The position numbers and the translations under genes are program-made. A stretch of 64,000 nucleotides of DNA from Parvularcula sp039822105 (lineage in GTDB: Bacteria; Pseudomonadota; Alphaproteobacteria; Caulobacterales; Parvularculaceae): positions 1-64,000 of the forward strand of contig JBCBMW010000011.1 of assembly GCA_039822105.1 (NCBI GenBank), written 5' to 3'. Under the pieces are notes generated by a model, which saw nothing but the letters and a program-made list of their open reading frames with translations, searched no databases and was not told the origin of the DNA. This document shows positions 39,739 through 48,848 of this stretch, piece by piece; position 1 is the stretch's first letter; every line of letters starts with the position of its first letter.

Positions 39739-41118
39739 TTGGAACAGCCGGAACGACCATCCAACACCGTTCGGAACCTAGTGGGCTACGGTGTTGGTGA
39801 TCTTGGTCTCAACATCTATTGGAACACGCTGTCCCTTCTGCTGATCTATTGGTACACGAATGTTGTCGGGCTGCCTCCAGCTGTTGCAGGGCTTATCTAC
39901 TTCATCGGGCTCTTATGGGACGGGGTGACTGATCCATTGGTTGCGTCCCTGGCGCAGCGGAACACCTCGCGATACGGGACCTATAGGCCGTTTCTCGTTG
40001 TTGGCGGCGTGATCTTGGCCGCTGCGTTCGTGCTTCTCTTTTGGCGGGTGCCGCTTGAGGGGTCGGCGTTGATCGCGGCGTTGGTCGTGGTGCATATCGC
40101 CTTTCGAACAGCTTACACAGTCGTCGCTGTTCCGTACTCTGCTCTTTCGTCTCGTTTGTCCTTCGACAGTGTGGAGCGAACCTCGCTATCTGGCGCGAGA
40201 ATGTTTGGTGCACTGACGGGTCTGCTGATCGTATCGACGCTTTGGTTTCCGACGGTTCGTTTTCTGGGCGGAGGTGAAGAGACCTCTCCCATGGGGTTCT
40301 CGATCGCAGCCCTAATCGGCGCGTCGGGCGCCACCTTGTGTCTGATCCTGTGCTTCTTGATGACCAAAGAGCGCGTGCCGCCAGGCGCGCGGTCTGAGCC
40401 GAAACTCTCGCTCGGCTCCTTTTGGACAGCGGTGCAAAAGGGCCGAGGGCTGCATGTGCTGTTGGCGCTGATCTTCTTTCAGGCCTGCGCCACCGCCAGT
40501 TTTTACAACACATTCGCCTTCTATATCGATGTGAATGCGACGGCGTTTGCGAGACAGGAGACGATCCTGACGGCCTATTCCGCCGTTACCCTCGCCTCCG
40601 TGCCGTTTTGGACCTTCGCCGCCCGGCGCTACGGCAAGCGAAAGTGCTGGGTTGCGGCCAGCATCATCGTTGTGATCGCAGGCCTTCATCTTGCGATCAC
40701 GAAGCCGCTATTGGTTGCGGGTATTCCTTTCCAGATCACGTTTTTTGCGATTGGCTCAGGTGCTTATGCTGTTCTGGTCTGGTCATTTGTGCCCGACATG
40801 GTCGAGTATGTGCAGTGGGAGATCGGAGAGAGAAACGAGGCTGTCGTGTTCGGATCGGTCCTTCTGGTGCAGAAAGTTGCTGGCGGCACGATGGGGCTCG
40901 CCGCTGGTTTCATGCTGTCCATGGCCGGGTTTGATGCGACGCAGGCTGAGCAAAGTGCGGGTACGATCAGGGCTGTCTCCCTCTATATCAGTCTCGTCCC
41001 AGCCGCGTTCTTAGCTCTCTCCCTCGTGGCCCTGTCGCGTTGGCCGATCAGTCGTGACAAACACGCCCAGATCGTGGCGGCGCTTCGCGAAGCCAGCGCT
41101 GGCGAAGGGAGGCCTTAG
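39739..41118 (+). CDS. MFS transporter of the GPH (glycoside-pentoside-hexuronide) family
   Basis: 459 residues with about 12 membrane helices. It belongs to the GPH:cation symporter group: GYGVGDLGLNIYWNTLSLLL at the N-terminus, WDGVTDPLVASLAQRNTSRY in the first cytoplasmic loop, and VPYSALSSRLSFDSVERTSL. GPH carriers bring in di- or oligosaccharides or glycosides with Na+ or H+. TTG at 39739 is the only sensible start, with AAGGGTG seven bases upstream. It lies between the lactonase and lacI genes on one strand, so it probably imports a product of the GH3 enzymes or a disaccharide. Confidence 0.92.
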   Translation: MEQPERPSNTVRNLVGYGVGDLGLNIYWNTLSLLLIYWYTNVVGLPPAVAGLIYFIGLLWDGVTDPLVASLAQRNTSRYGTYRPFLVVGGVILAAAFVLLFWRVPLEGSALIAALVVVHIAFRTAYTVVAVPYSALSSRLSFDSVERTSLSGARMFGALTGLLIVSTLWFPTVRFLGGGEETSPMGFSIAALIGASGATLCLILCFLMTKERVPPGARSEPKLSLGSFWTAVQKGRGLHVLLALIFFQACATASFYNTFAFYIDVNATAFARQETILTAYSAVTLASVPFWTFAARRYGKRKCWVAASIIVVIAGLHLAITKPLLVAGIPFQITFFAIGSGAYAVLVWSFVPDMVEYVQWEIGERNEAVVFGSVLLVQKVAGGTMGLAAGFMLSMAGFDATQAEQSAGTIRAVSLYISLVPAAFLALSLVALSRWPISRDKHAQIVAALREASAGEGRP

Positions 41119-41120
41119 AC

Positions 41121-42155
41121 ATGGCGACCATGCTCGATGTGGCGAAACTTGCCGGCGTGTCGGTGAAAACGGTCTCGCGCGTGATCAACAACGAGCCCCA
41201 TGTGCAGGACGCCCTGCGTGTTCGGGTGAAAACCGCGGCCAAGAACCTTGGCTATGTACCCAGCGCCTCAGCGCGATCCCTCCGCAGTCGGAGAAGCTAT
41301 CAGGTTCATCTGATCAACCACGCAACAACAGGCACCTACATCCACTGCATTCAGGCGGGCGCTTTGCAGGTCTGTCAGGATGGCGGCTACCAACTGCTTG
41401 TGTCGGTCATGTCGGATCATAGGGGCGACTTGGCCGAGGCCTTCAAACGTCGGTTTGAACGTCAGCTCGAGCGCGCCAAGCCTGACGGCGTGATCCTCGT
41501 TCCTCCTTTTGCCGATGTGGACGGTATCAGCCGTTGGCTCACCAATCAGGATATCGCCGTCGCGCGCATCGGGGTGAACACGATCGACAATTGCGTTGTC
41601 TCTGTACTGATCGACGAATTCAAAGCGGCGCAAGATCTCACGTCGCTTTTGGTCGAACGCGGACATAAGCGGATCGCCTTTATTCGCGGCAGTGAAGACC
41701 AAAGCGCGACCGAAGAGCGCTTTCGCGGCTACGCGTCAGTGCTCGAGGACGCGGGGATCCAGTTTGATCCCGATCTGGTGATCGAAGGCGATTTTCATTT
41801 CCCGACGGGGCTCGCCGCTGGCCTTCGGCTGTTTGAGATGACTGATCGGCCGACCGCCGTCTTTGCTGCCAACGACGATATGGCCGCGGGTGTGATCGTG
41901 GCGGGACACAAGCTGGGGCTCGTCGCGCCAAGAGACTTCTCCGTTGTCGGTTTCGATGATGCTGATATCGCGGAAATGACCTGGCCAGCGCTCACCACCG
42001 TGCGCCAGCCGGTCCTCGACTTTGGCACCGTGGCCACTCTCGATCTCATTCGCTCGTTCGAAGAGGGCGATGGCTCTCGGGTGAGCACCAGGCGGGTCCT
42101 CGACTATGAGCTCGTCTTGCGCGATTCAGTCGGGCCACCGCCAAGCACGCGGTAA
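41121..42155 (+). CDS. LacI-family transcriptional regulator of the saccharide cluster
   Basis: 344 residues. The N-terminal helix-turn-helix MLDVAKLAGVSVKTVSRVIN and the hinge helix SASARSLRSRRS are typical LacI features, followed by a periplasmic-binding-like sensor domain with IAFIRGSEDQSATEERFRGY and the later AANDDMAAGVIVAG and VGFDDADIAEMTWPALTTVR. It starts 2 bases after the MFS stop, in the GH3-lactonase-MFS operon. Four palindromes with a central CG or GG and TTGACAA arms lie before genes of this pathway; LacI proteins recognise such sites, so it is the likely regulator of all of them. The inducer is unknown. Confidence 0.95.
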   Translation: MATMLDVAKLAGVSVKTVSRVINNEPHVQDALRVRVKTAAKNLGYVPSASARSLRSRRSYQVHLINHATTGTYIHCIQAGALQVCQDGGYQLLVSVMSDHRGDLAEAFKRRFERQLERAKPDGVILVPPFADVDGISRWLTNQDIAVARIGVNTIDNCVVSVLIDEFKAAQDLTSLLVERGHKRIAFIRGSEDQSATEERFRGYASVLEDAGIQFDPDLVIEGDFHFPTGLAAGLRLFEMTDRPTAVFAANDDMAAGVIVAGHKLGLVAPRDFSVVGFDDADIAEMTWPALTTVRQPVLDFGTVATLDLIRSFEEGDGSRVSTRRVLDYELVLRDSVGPPPSTR

Positions 42156-42258
42156 TCGGGCCTGCGGCTCTGCATTTTCTGCGATGCGTCTGCAAATTGC
42201 TGACTTCTTGCACTGATTTCGCGTCGCGTTTTCTGGCATGAATGCTAAATCAAGGGGC

Positions 42259-42274
42259 CAGACAACGTTGTCAA
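42259..42274. promoter_or_regulatory. LacI-type operator 4 (sugar porter / Entner-Doudoroff genes)
   Basis: CAGACAACGTTGTCAA with a perfect 12-bp palindromic core GACAACGTTGTC (42261-42272). It lies 55 bases before the sugar-porter ATG in a 173-bp gap after lacI. The following bases (ATCGTAGG) also resemble those beside operator 2. Confidence 0.8.
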
Positions 42275-42328
42275 ATCGTAGGGACAGGTCTGGCGTGTTC
42301 TCAAAGAAGTCCCATGGTGAGGAACGTT

Positions 42329-43756
42329 ATGAGTAGCAGTGCAGAGGCCAGCGTCGTCGATCCTTCTGAGAAGGAGGAAACAAATGTCGGGTTCATCATT
42401 CTCATCGCCATCGTCGCAACGCTTGGTGGCTTTTTGTTTGGTTTCGACAGTGGTGTGATCAACGGCACGGTCGATGGTCTGCAGACCGCTTTTGAATCGA
42501 CCAGCGTGGGCACGGGCTTCTCCGTGGCGTCGATGCTGCTGGGCTCTGCCGCTGGCGCGTTGATGGCTGGCCGCTTGGCCGATTTCTTCGGTCGGCGGAT
42601 GATGTTGGTGGTCGCGGCTGTCATGTTCATCATCTCGGCCTGGGGCTCGGGTGTTGCTGGGAACACGCTGGAGTTCGTCCTCTACCGGGTCATTGGAGGG
42701 CTCGCCGTGGGTGCCGCGTCCGTGATGTCGCCGGCCTATATCGCTGAGATTGCGCCGGCGCGTTTCCGCGGCGCTCTTGCCACAGCGCAGCAGATTGCCA
42801 TCGTCACGGGGCTCTTCTTCGCGTTTCTTTCCAACTATCTTCTGGCGGGCTGGTCCGGAGGTTCAACAGCTGTGTTCGCGCTCGGCTTTGAGACCTGGCG
42901 CTGGATGTTCTGGGTCGAGCTCATTCCCGCGACGATCTTCCTCCTCGCGCTTTTCACCATTCCAGAGAGCCCGCGTTTTCTTGTGGCCAAAGGAAAAACC
43001 GAAAGTGCACGGACGGTTTTGGAGAAGCTCTTCGGTCGCTACGGTCGCCAGAAGGTCGAGGACATCGAAAGCACGCTCGACCGCGATCACCGCCCCAGCT
43101 TCGGCGACCTCTTTGCGGGCGGAAAGGTGCGTCCGATCGTGTGGGTGGGTATCGGTCTTGCCGCTTTCCAGCAGCTCGTGGGCATCAACGTGATCTTCTA
43201 TTATGGCGCTGTGCTGTGGCAGTCGGCAGGTTTCACCGAGAGCGATGCCTTGCTGCAGAACGTCCTGACCGGTGCGTCAGGCATCGTCGCTGTGCTGTTC
43301 TGCCTGCTTCTGGTCGACCGGATAGGGCGGAAGCCTTTCCTTTTCTGGGGTTCGATCGGCATGACGGTGACCTTGGGCATTATGGCTGTCGCCTTTTCCA
43401 CGGGCAGTATCGGTACCGATGGCGGCTTGTCGTTGTCGCGCGAGATGGGCCTTGTGGCGCTTGGGGCGGGGCTGACCTACGCCTTCATCTTCAACCTCAG
43501 CTGGGGCCCTGTGATGTGGGTGATGCTTGGTGAGATGTTCCCCAACCAGATCCGCGGATCGGCGTTGGCAATTGCGGGCCTCACACAATGGCTGGCGAAT
43601 TTCCTCGTGACCATGACATTTCCAGTCTTGCTCACGTCGATTGGCCTTGCGGGCGCATACGGCATCTATGCAGCTTTCGCGGCGATATCTGTCTTGTTCA
43701 TTGCACAGACGGTTCGTGAGACGAAGGGGCTAGAGCTTGAGCAAATGGAAGGCTGA
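42329..43756 (+). CDS. Sugar porter-family MFS transporter (hexose:H+ symporter type)
   Basis: 475 residues, 12 membrane helices, sugar porter signatures throughout: GGFLFGFDSGVINGTVDGLQ, GRLADFFGRRMML after TM2, PESPRFLVAKGK after TM6, and DRIGRKPFLFWG. The QQLVGINVIFYYG segment of TM7 marks glucose/xylose-type carriers. It most likely imports glucose or another monosaccharide released by the GH3 enzymes for glucokinase downstream. ATG 42329 has GAGGA upstream; ATG 42314 is an in-frame alternative. A LacI-type operator precedes it, and zwf follows after 78 bases. Confidence 0.93.
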   Translation: MSSSAEASVVDPSEKEETNVGFIILIAIVATLGGFLFGFDSGVINGTVDGLQTAFESTSVGTGFSVASMLLGSAAGALMAGRLADFFGRRMMLVVAAVMFIISAWGSGVAGNTLEFVLYRVIGGLAVGAASVMSPAYIAEIAPARFRGALATAQQIAIVTGLFFAFLSNYLLAGWSGGSTAVFALGFETWRWMFWVELIPATIFLLALFTIPESPRFLVAKGKTESARTVLEKLFGRYGRQKVEDIESTLDRDHRPSFGDLFAGGKVRPIVWVGIGLAAFQQLVGINVIFYYGAVLWQSAGFTESDALLQNVLTGASGIVAVLFCLLLVDRIGRKPFLFWGSIGMTVTLGIMAVAFSTGSIGTDGGLSLSREMGLVALGAGLTYAFIFNLSWGPVMWVMLGEMFPNQIRGSALAIAGLTQWLANFLVTMTFPVLLTSIGLAGAYGIYAAFAAISVLFIAQTVRETKGLELEQMEG

Positions 43757-43834
43757 CGCCGCGACAACTTGCTTGACGGCGCCGGAAACTGCGCCTTCAA
43801 CGCTCACGATGAGGTGATAGAAAGGGATGTTCCG

Positions 43835-45328
43835 ATGAGTGCTGCGCAAACCAACAGCGCCCAATTGATTCCGGTTCAGGCCTTTGATCTCATTGTCTTT
43901 GGCGCGGTCGGTGACCTGTCTTTACGGAAGTTGATGCCGTCGCTGTTCCGCCGTTGGCGAGACGGGCAGATTCCGCCGGAGTGCAAGATCGTCGGTGTTT
44001 CCCGCGGCGAAGGAACGGATACGGATTTTCGTGAGCAGGTACTCGCGAAGTTCCGTGAGTTCTATCCTTCCGAGACCGTCACCGACGAGGAGTGGGTAGG
44101 CTTTGCCCAGCAGCTTTTCTACCGCCAGGTGAATGTGACTGACCCTGACAGCGGTTGGCCGGACCTTCGCTCATGTCTTGAAGGCGGCGAGGAGCGGCAG
44201 CGGGTGTTCTATCTTGCTTTGCCGCCGAGCCTTTATGGCACTGTCAGCGAGAACATCGCGTCCACTGGCCTCAAGACACCCGGTACACGGATCGTCCTTG
44301 AGAAGCCGATCGGCAAAGATCTCAACAGTGCACGCGAGATCAACGCGGCTGTCGGCGCGGTCTTTGACGAAGACGCCATTTTCCGGATCGATCACTATCT
44401 CGGCAAGGAGACCGTGCAGAACCTCCTCGTCTTGAGACTGATGAATTCGCTGTTCGAACCGGTGTGGAATGCGAACTTCATCGACCACATTGAGATCACC
44501 GTAGCTGAAGCGATCGGCGCTGGCGGCAGGGCCGGTTACTACGACACCGCCGGCGCTCTGCGCGACATGGTGCAAAACCACTTGATGCAGCTGATGTGTC
44601 TCGTTGCGATGGAGCCGCCACTCGATCTTGCTCCGGACACGGTGCGCGATGAAAAGATCAAGGTCTTGCGTGCTTTACGGCCCATCACAGTTGAGAATGT
44701 TCGGTCATCCACCGTTCGCGGACAGTATGGCAAGGGTGTCGACGCAGAGGGTGTCGCGGCCAGCTATCAGGACGAGCTTGGCCGTCCGAGTACGACTGAA
44801 ACCTTTGTTGCGCTCAAGGCCAATATCGACAATTGGCGCTGGCGCGGCATGCCGATTTTCCTGCGCACCGGCAAACGCATGAGCGATCGCCGGTCTGAAA
44901 TCATCATTCAGTTCAAAGATGTCGCGCATTCCGTTTTGGGTGACGAGAGCCGAGAGCTGCAGCCGACCCGCATGGTCATCCGCCTGCAACCTGACGAGGG
45001 CGTGAAACTCCTGCTGGTCACAAAGGATCCGGGGCCCGGCGGCATGCGGCTTCGCTATGTCCCGCTTAACCTTTCATATGCTGAGACATTTGAAGCGCGG
45101 TACCCTGACGCCTACGAACGGCTTTTGATGGCTGTGGTGCGCGGCGACCTTGCTCTCTTTATGCGCCGGGATGAGGTCGAGGCCGCTTGGGAGTGGGTCG
45201 ACGGCGTGCTCGATGCGTGGGCGAAAGACGACACACCGGCGTACCCCTATGCGGCAGGTACGGATGGACCGGCTCAGTCTGAGATGATGCTCGACCGTGA
45301 AAACCGGAGCTGGTTTGATGGCGACTAA
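43835..45328 (+). CDS. zwf: Glucose-6-phosphate 1-dehydrogenase
   Basis: 497 residues, full length. The NADP-binding start FDLIVFGAVGDLSLRKLMPS (G-x-x-G-D-L), the substrate signature RIDHYLGKETVQNLLVLRL and the downstream IHITVAE-like stretch read here as DHIEITVAEAIGAGGRAGYY are all present. It oxidises glucose-6-phosphate to 6-phosphogluconolactone. ATG 43835 has AAAGGGA seven bases upstream. A weak promoter-like pair (TTGACG 43773-43778, TTCAAC 43796-43801, 17-base spacer) lies in the gap after the sugar porter. The last bases overlap pgl by 11. First enzyme gene of the zwf-pgl-edd-glk-eda set. Confidence 0.97.
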   Translation: MSAAQTNSAQLIPVQAFDLIVFGAVGDLSLRKLMPSLFRRWRDGQIPPECKIVGVSRGEGTDTDFREQVLAKFREFYPSETVTDEEWVGFAQQLFYRQVNVTDPDSGWPDLRSCLEGGEERQRVFYLALPPSLYGTVSENIASTGLKTPGTRIVLEKPIGKDLNSAREINAAVGAVFDEDAIFRIDHYLGKETVQNLLVLRLMNSLFEPVWNANFIDHIEITVAEAIGAGGRAGYYDTAGALRDMVQNHLMQLMCLVAMEPPLDLAPDTVRDEKIKVLRALRPITVENVRSSTVRGQYGKGVDAEGVAASYQDELGRPSTTETFVALKANIDNWRWRGMPIFLRTGKRMSDRRSEIIIQFKDVAHSVLGDESRELQPTRMVIRLQPDEGVKLLLVTKDPGPGGMRLRYVPLNLSYAETFEARYPDAYERLLMAVVRGDLALFMRRDEVEAAWEWVDGVLDAWAKDDTPAYPYAAGTDGPAQSEMMLDRENRSWFDGD

Positions 45329-46031
45329 CCCTCAGCTCACGACCTTTTCCGATCACGAGTCACTTGCGGCCGCTGTTGTCGACCAGGTGGAGAAGACCCT
45401 CACCATTGCTCTCGAAAAGAGAGAGCGGGCAAGCCTGGCGGTCTCGGGCGGATCAAGCCCGCGGCTGGCCCACGGCCTTCTGGCCCAACGACCCTTGGCC
45501 TGGGACCGGATCGATGTGACGCTGGTTGACGAGCGTTGGGTCGCGCCTGATGCGAACGGATCGAACGAGGCCTTTGCCAAGGAGACCCTTCTCACCGGTA
45601 AAGCGGCTGACGCGCGTTTTATCGGTCTGTGGTCTGACGCTGAGAATCTCCAAGCTGGCGCGGACGCAGCGGCGCGGGCGCTCGGGACCATCGCCATGCC
45701 TTTCGATGCTGTGCTCTTGGGTCTCGGGTCCGATGGCCACACAGCCTCCTGGTTTCCGCATGCTGAGGGCCTGACAGAAGCTTTGGCGGACGACGCGCCA
45801 ACGGTCGCTGCGGTCCAGGCGATGCAGTCTGAAGTCACGGGCACGCTGACAGAGCGGTTGACGCTCACCTTGCCTGTGGTGGCCAGCGCCAGGATGGTTG
45901 GCCTGCTGATGACGGGCGCGGCCAAGCGCGCGGTCTTTGAAAAAGCGTTGCAAGAGGGTGATATCGAGGACCTCCCGGTTCGGGCGATCCTCCACAAACG
46001 ACCAGACATTTGGGTGGGCTGGGCACCATAA
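45318..46031 (+). CDS. pgl: 6-phosphogluconolactonase
   Basis: 237 residues of the DevB/SOL family (glucosamine-6-phosphate isomerase fold). Signatures are LAVSGGSSPRLAHGLL, the DVTLVDERWVAPDANGSNEA block and LLGLGSDGHTASWFPHAEGL. It hydrolyses 6-phosphogluconolactone to 6-phosphogluconate. ATG 45318 lies inside the 3' end of zwf, an 11-base overlap, and edd begins 12 bases after its stop, so translation is linked within the operon. Confidence 0.95.
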   Translation: MATNPQLTTFSDHESLAAAVVDQVEKTLTIALEKRERASLAVSGGSSPRLAHGLLAQRPLAWDRIDVTLVDERWVAPDANGSNEAFAKETLLTGKAADARFIGLWSDAENLQAGADAAARALGTIAMPFDAVLLGLGSDGHTASWFPHAEGLTEALADDAPTVAAVQAMQSEVTGTLTERLTLTLPVVASARMVGLLMTGAAKRAVFEKALQEGDIEDLPVRAILHKRPDIWVGWAP

Positions 46032-46042
46032 GGAGCTGACAC

Positions 46043-47887
46043 ATGGCGGTACTCAACGAAACTCTTGATCGTGTGACTGATCGTGTGCGTGAGCGGAGCA
46101 GACCGCTTCGCGAGCGCTATGTGGCGCAAATGCAGGCGGCGGGCTCGGATGGTCCGCACCGGGCGCATGTGTCTTGCGGCAACCTTGCCCATGCTGCCGC
46201 TGCTGTTCCGGCCGGCGACAAGAAGTCTCTCGCGGGGAACGTCAATCCCAACATCGGCATCGTTACGGCGTATAACGACATGCTGTCCGCCCACCAACCT
46301 TTGGGGGCTTATCCACCGATCATCAAAGAAGCGGTGGCTGAGCTTGGCGCGACGGCTCAGATTGCTGGCGGTGTCCCTGCCATGTGCGATGGGGTAACCC
46401 AAGGCCAACCCGGCATGGATCTGTCGCTTTTCTCGCGCGACGTGATCGCGCTGGCGACCGCCGTGTCGCTGTCGCACAATGTCTTTGACGGCGCGGTCCT
46501 TCTCGGCACATGTGATAAGATCGTACCCGGATTGTTCATCGGCGCTGCACGCTTCGGCCATCTGCCCACCATGTTCCTGCCCGCGGGGCCCATGCGTTCG
46601 GGCCTGCCGAACGACGAAAAGGCACGGGTACGTCAGCTCTATGCTGAAGGAAAAGTCGGGCGCGACGAGCTCTTAAAGGCTGAGAGCGAGAGCTATCACT
46701 CCCCCGGAACGTGTACGTTCTATGGCACGGCAAATTCGAACCAAATGATGCTCGAGATGATGGGGCTTCACCTTCCGGGCTCTGCCTTCATCAATCCGGG
46801 TACGAAGCTGCGCGACGAAATTGTGCGGGGTACTGCAAAGCAAGTCGCATCAACGACACAGCTCGGCGATAACTACATACCGTTCTTTGAGGTCGTGGAT
46901 GAGCGCGCGATCCTCAATGCCCTTGTCGGCCTTCACGCGACGGGCGGTTCGACCAATCACACGATCCACCTGATCGCCATGGCGCGCTCTGTTGGTGTGG
47001 TGATCGATTGGGATGACTTTGAGGCCCTATCAGAAGTCACGCCGCTCCTGACACGGATTTACCCTAACGGTCCTGCCGACGTGAATCACTTCCACGCCGC
47101 TGGCGGTTTGGCGTTTATCATTCGAGAGCTGATGGATGCCGGCCGCCTCCACAGTGACGTGATGACCACGATGGGGGAAGGGCTCGACCACTTCGCGAAA
47201 GAGCCCCGTCTTCAAGGCGAGACCATCTCGTGGCGCGGGCCGCCCAAAGAATCGAACGATACCAAGGTGTTGCGCGGCATGGGCGCGCCCATGGCGGAGA
47301 CCGGCGGCCTGGTCCTTCTCAAAGGCAATGTCGGTCGATCCGTGATCAAAGTGTCCGCGGTGAAGGACGAGCACCTCGTCGTCGAGGCGCCAGCGATCGT
47401 CTTCCACAGCCAGCACGAATTGATGGATCAGTTTAAGGCAGGTGAGTTGCAAAAAGACTTCGTCGCCGTGATCCCCTTCCAGGGTCCGAAGGCGAACGGC
47501 ATGCCGGAGCTTCATAAGCTCACGCCGCCCCTTGGCGCGCTGCAGGCACAAGGCTTCAACGTCGCGCTGGTGACCGATGGCCGGATGTCAGGCGCGAGCG
47601 GTAAGGTTCCCGCCGCCATTCATCTGACCCCGGAGGCTCTTGACGGCGGCGCGATCGCGAAGATCAAAACGGGGGACATGATCCGCCTTGATTGCCGCGC
47701 GCGAAGTCTCGTGGCGACAACTGAGGACAGGCTTGAAGACCGCGAGCCCACGACACCTGATCTCACTGCTGATCGTTGGGGTACGGGTCGGGAGCTGTTC
47801 GCCGGTATGCGCGGGCTTGTTGGTCCGGCTGAGGGCGGCGCGATGACCTTCCAGCTCGAAGAGCAGGGGATGCCAAGTGATGGCTGA
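46043..47887 (+). CDS. edd: Phosphogluconate dehydratase
   Basis: 614 residues of the IlvD/Edd dehydratase family, the normal Edd length. The cluster-ligating region shows VPAMCDGVTQGQPGMDLSLF and LLGTCDKIVPGLFIGAARFG, and GLHATGGSTNHTIHLIAMAR and TDGRMSGASGKVPAAIH are strong Edd signatures. It converts 6-phosphogluconate to KDPG and needs a 4Fe-4S cluster. It sits between pgl and glk; its last 8 bases overlap the start of glk. Confidence 0.97.
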   Translation: MAVLNETLDRVTDRVRERSRPLRERYVAQMQAAGSDGPHRAHVSCGNLAHAAAAVPAGDKKSLAGNVNPNIGIVTAYNDMLSAHQPLGAYPPIIKEAVAELGATAQIAGGVPAMCDGVTQGQPGMDLSLFSRDVIALATAVSLSHNVFDGAVLLGTCDKIVPGLFIGAARFGHLPTMFLPAGPMRSGLPNDEKARVRQLYAEGKVGRDELLKAESESYHSPGTCTFYGTANSNQMMLEMMGLHLPGSAFINPGTKLRDEIVRGTAKQVASTTQLGDNYIPFFEVVDERAILNALVGLHATGGSTNHTIHLIAMARSVGVVIDWDDFEALSEVTPLLTRIYPNGPADVNHFHAAGGLAFIIRELMDAGRLHSDVMTTMGEGLDHFAKEPRLQGETISWRGPPKESNDTKVLRGMGAPMAETGGLVLLKGNVGRSVIKVSAVKDEHLVVEAPAIVFHSQHELMDQFKAGELQKDFVAVIPFQGPKANGMPELHKLTPPLGALQAQGFNVALVTDGRMSGASGKVPAAIHLTPEALDGGAIAKIKTGDMIRLDCRARSLVATTEDRLEDREPTTPDLTADRWGTGRELFAGMRGLVGPAEGGAMTFQLEEQGMPSDG

Positions 47888-48848
47888 GCCCATCCTCGTT
47901 GCGGATATCGGCGGCACCAACGCGCGCTTCGCCGTGGCGGAGACCGAGGGCGGTGCGCTGACCATCCGTGATACCCAGAAGTTCCGCGCCGTCGATTTCG
48001 AAACGGTGCGTGATGCTGCGCATGCTTACTGCGAAGCGATCGGTGAACGGCCAAAGCGCGCATGCTTCGCTGCGGCGGGACCTATTGCGGGCGATGAGGT
48101 GCGTTTCACCAACTCGATGTGGCGCGTACGGCGGGATGAAATCGAAGGGCCATTGGGGCTCCAGGACTTTTGTCTGGTCAACGACTTCTACGCGTTGGCT
48201 AAGGGGATTGGTTTCTTGCCCGACGACGCGTTCGTGTCAGTCAAGGGGGGTGAGCCTGACAAGGCGGCGCCAACATTGGTCGTCGGTCCCGGCACCGGCC
48301 TTGGTCAGGCATTGGTGATCCCAATGGGAGATAGAAGCCACGTGGTTTCCACAGAAGGAGGTCACGTGACCTTTGCTCCCCGAACGGATGAAGAGTTCGA
48401 GGTGATGCGTTTTATCGCGCGGGAGCATCCGCGCGTTTCGGTTGAGCGGCTTTTGTCAGGCCGCGGACTGGTCAACATCCACCGTGCGCTCTGCGTGATT
48501 GCTGGCAAGCCGCGGGTGTCGCTCCAGGCGAATGAAATCACCGCGGCGGCGATGGACCAAAGCCTGCCTGTGGCGGTTGATGCTGTCTCCATGTTCTGCG
48601 GGCTCTTGGGCCGGGTCGTGGGGGACGCGGTGCTTTCTACCGGCGCGCGCGCTGGCGTTGTCTTGGGCGGCGGTATTCTCCCTCAGATCAAGGATCTATT
48701 CCTCAGCAGCCGCTTTGTGGACTTGTTCATCGACAAGGGACGGATGAGCTCTTATGTCGACGCGGTTCCCGTTCGTTTGATCACGGCGGAAGGCGCGGCC
48801 CTTTACGGCGCGGCAGCCTCAATGAAGGATATGATGAATGAGCATTGA
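47880..48848 (+). CDS. glk: Glucokinase
   Basis: 322 residues of the Glk family (PF02685, not ROK). Phosphate-1 motif VADIGGTNARFAVAETEGG at the N-terminus, then VNDFYALAKGIGFLP, VVGPGTGLGQALVIP and STEGGHVTFAPR, the last carrying the glucose-contacting EGGH. It phosphorylates intracellular glucose, linking the sugar porter to zwf. ATG 47880 (GTG 47877 also possible) lies inside the end of edd, and its own end overlaps eda by 11 bases. Confidence 0.96.
   Translation: MAEPILVADIGGTNARFAVAETEGGALTIRDTQKFRAVDFETVRDAAHAYCEAIGERPKRACFAAAGPIAGDEVRFTNSMWRVRRDEIEGPLGLQDFCLVNDFYALAKGIGFLPDDAFVSVKGGEPDKAAPTLVVGPGTGLGQALVIPMGDRSHVVSTEGGHVTFAPRTDEEFEVMRFIAREHPRVSVERLLSGRGLVNIHRALCVIAGKPRVSLQANEITAAAMDQSLPVAVDAVSMFCGLLGRVVGDAVLSTGARAGVVLGGGILPQIKDLFLSSRFVDLFIDKGRMSSYVDAVPVRLITAEGAALYGAAASMKDMMNEH

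Noticed and set aside
43757..43834. A fifth LacI operator before zwf (GACAACTTGCTTGAC)
   Set aside because: The arms are not inverted copies around a central pair and the spacing differs from the four accepted sites.
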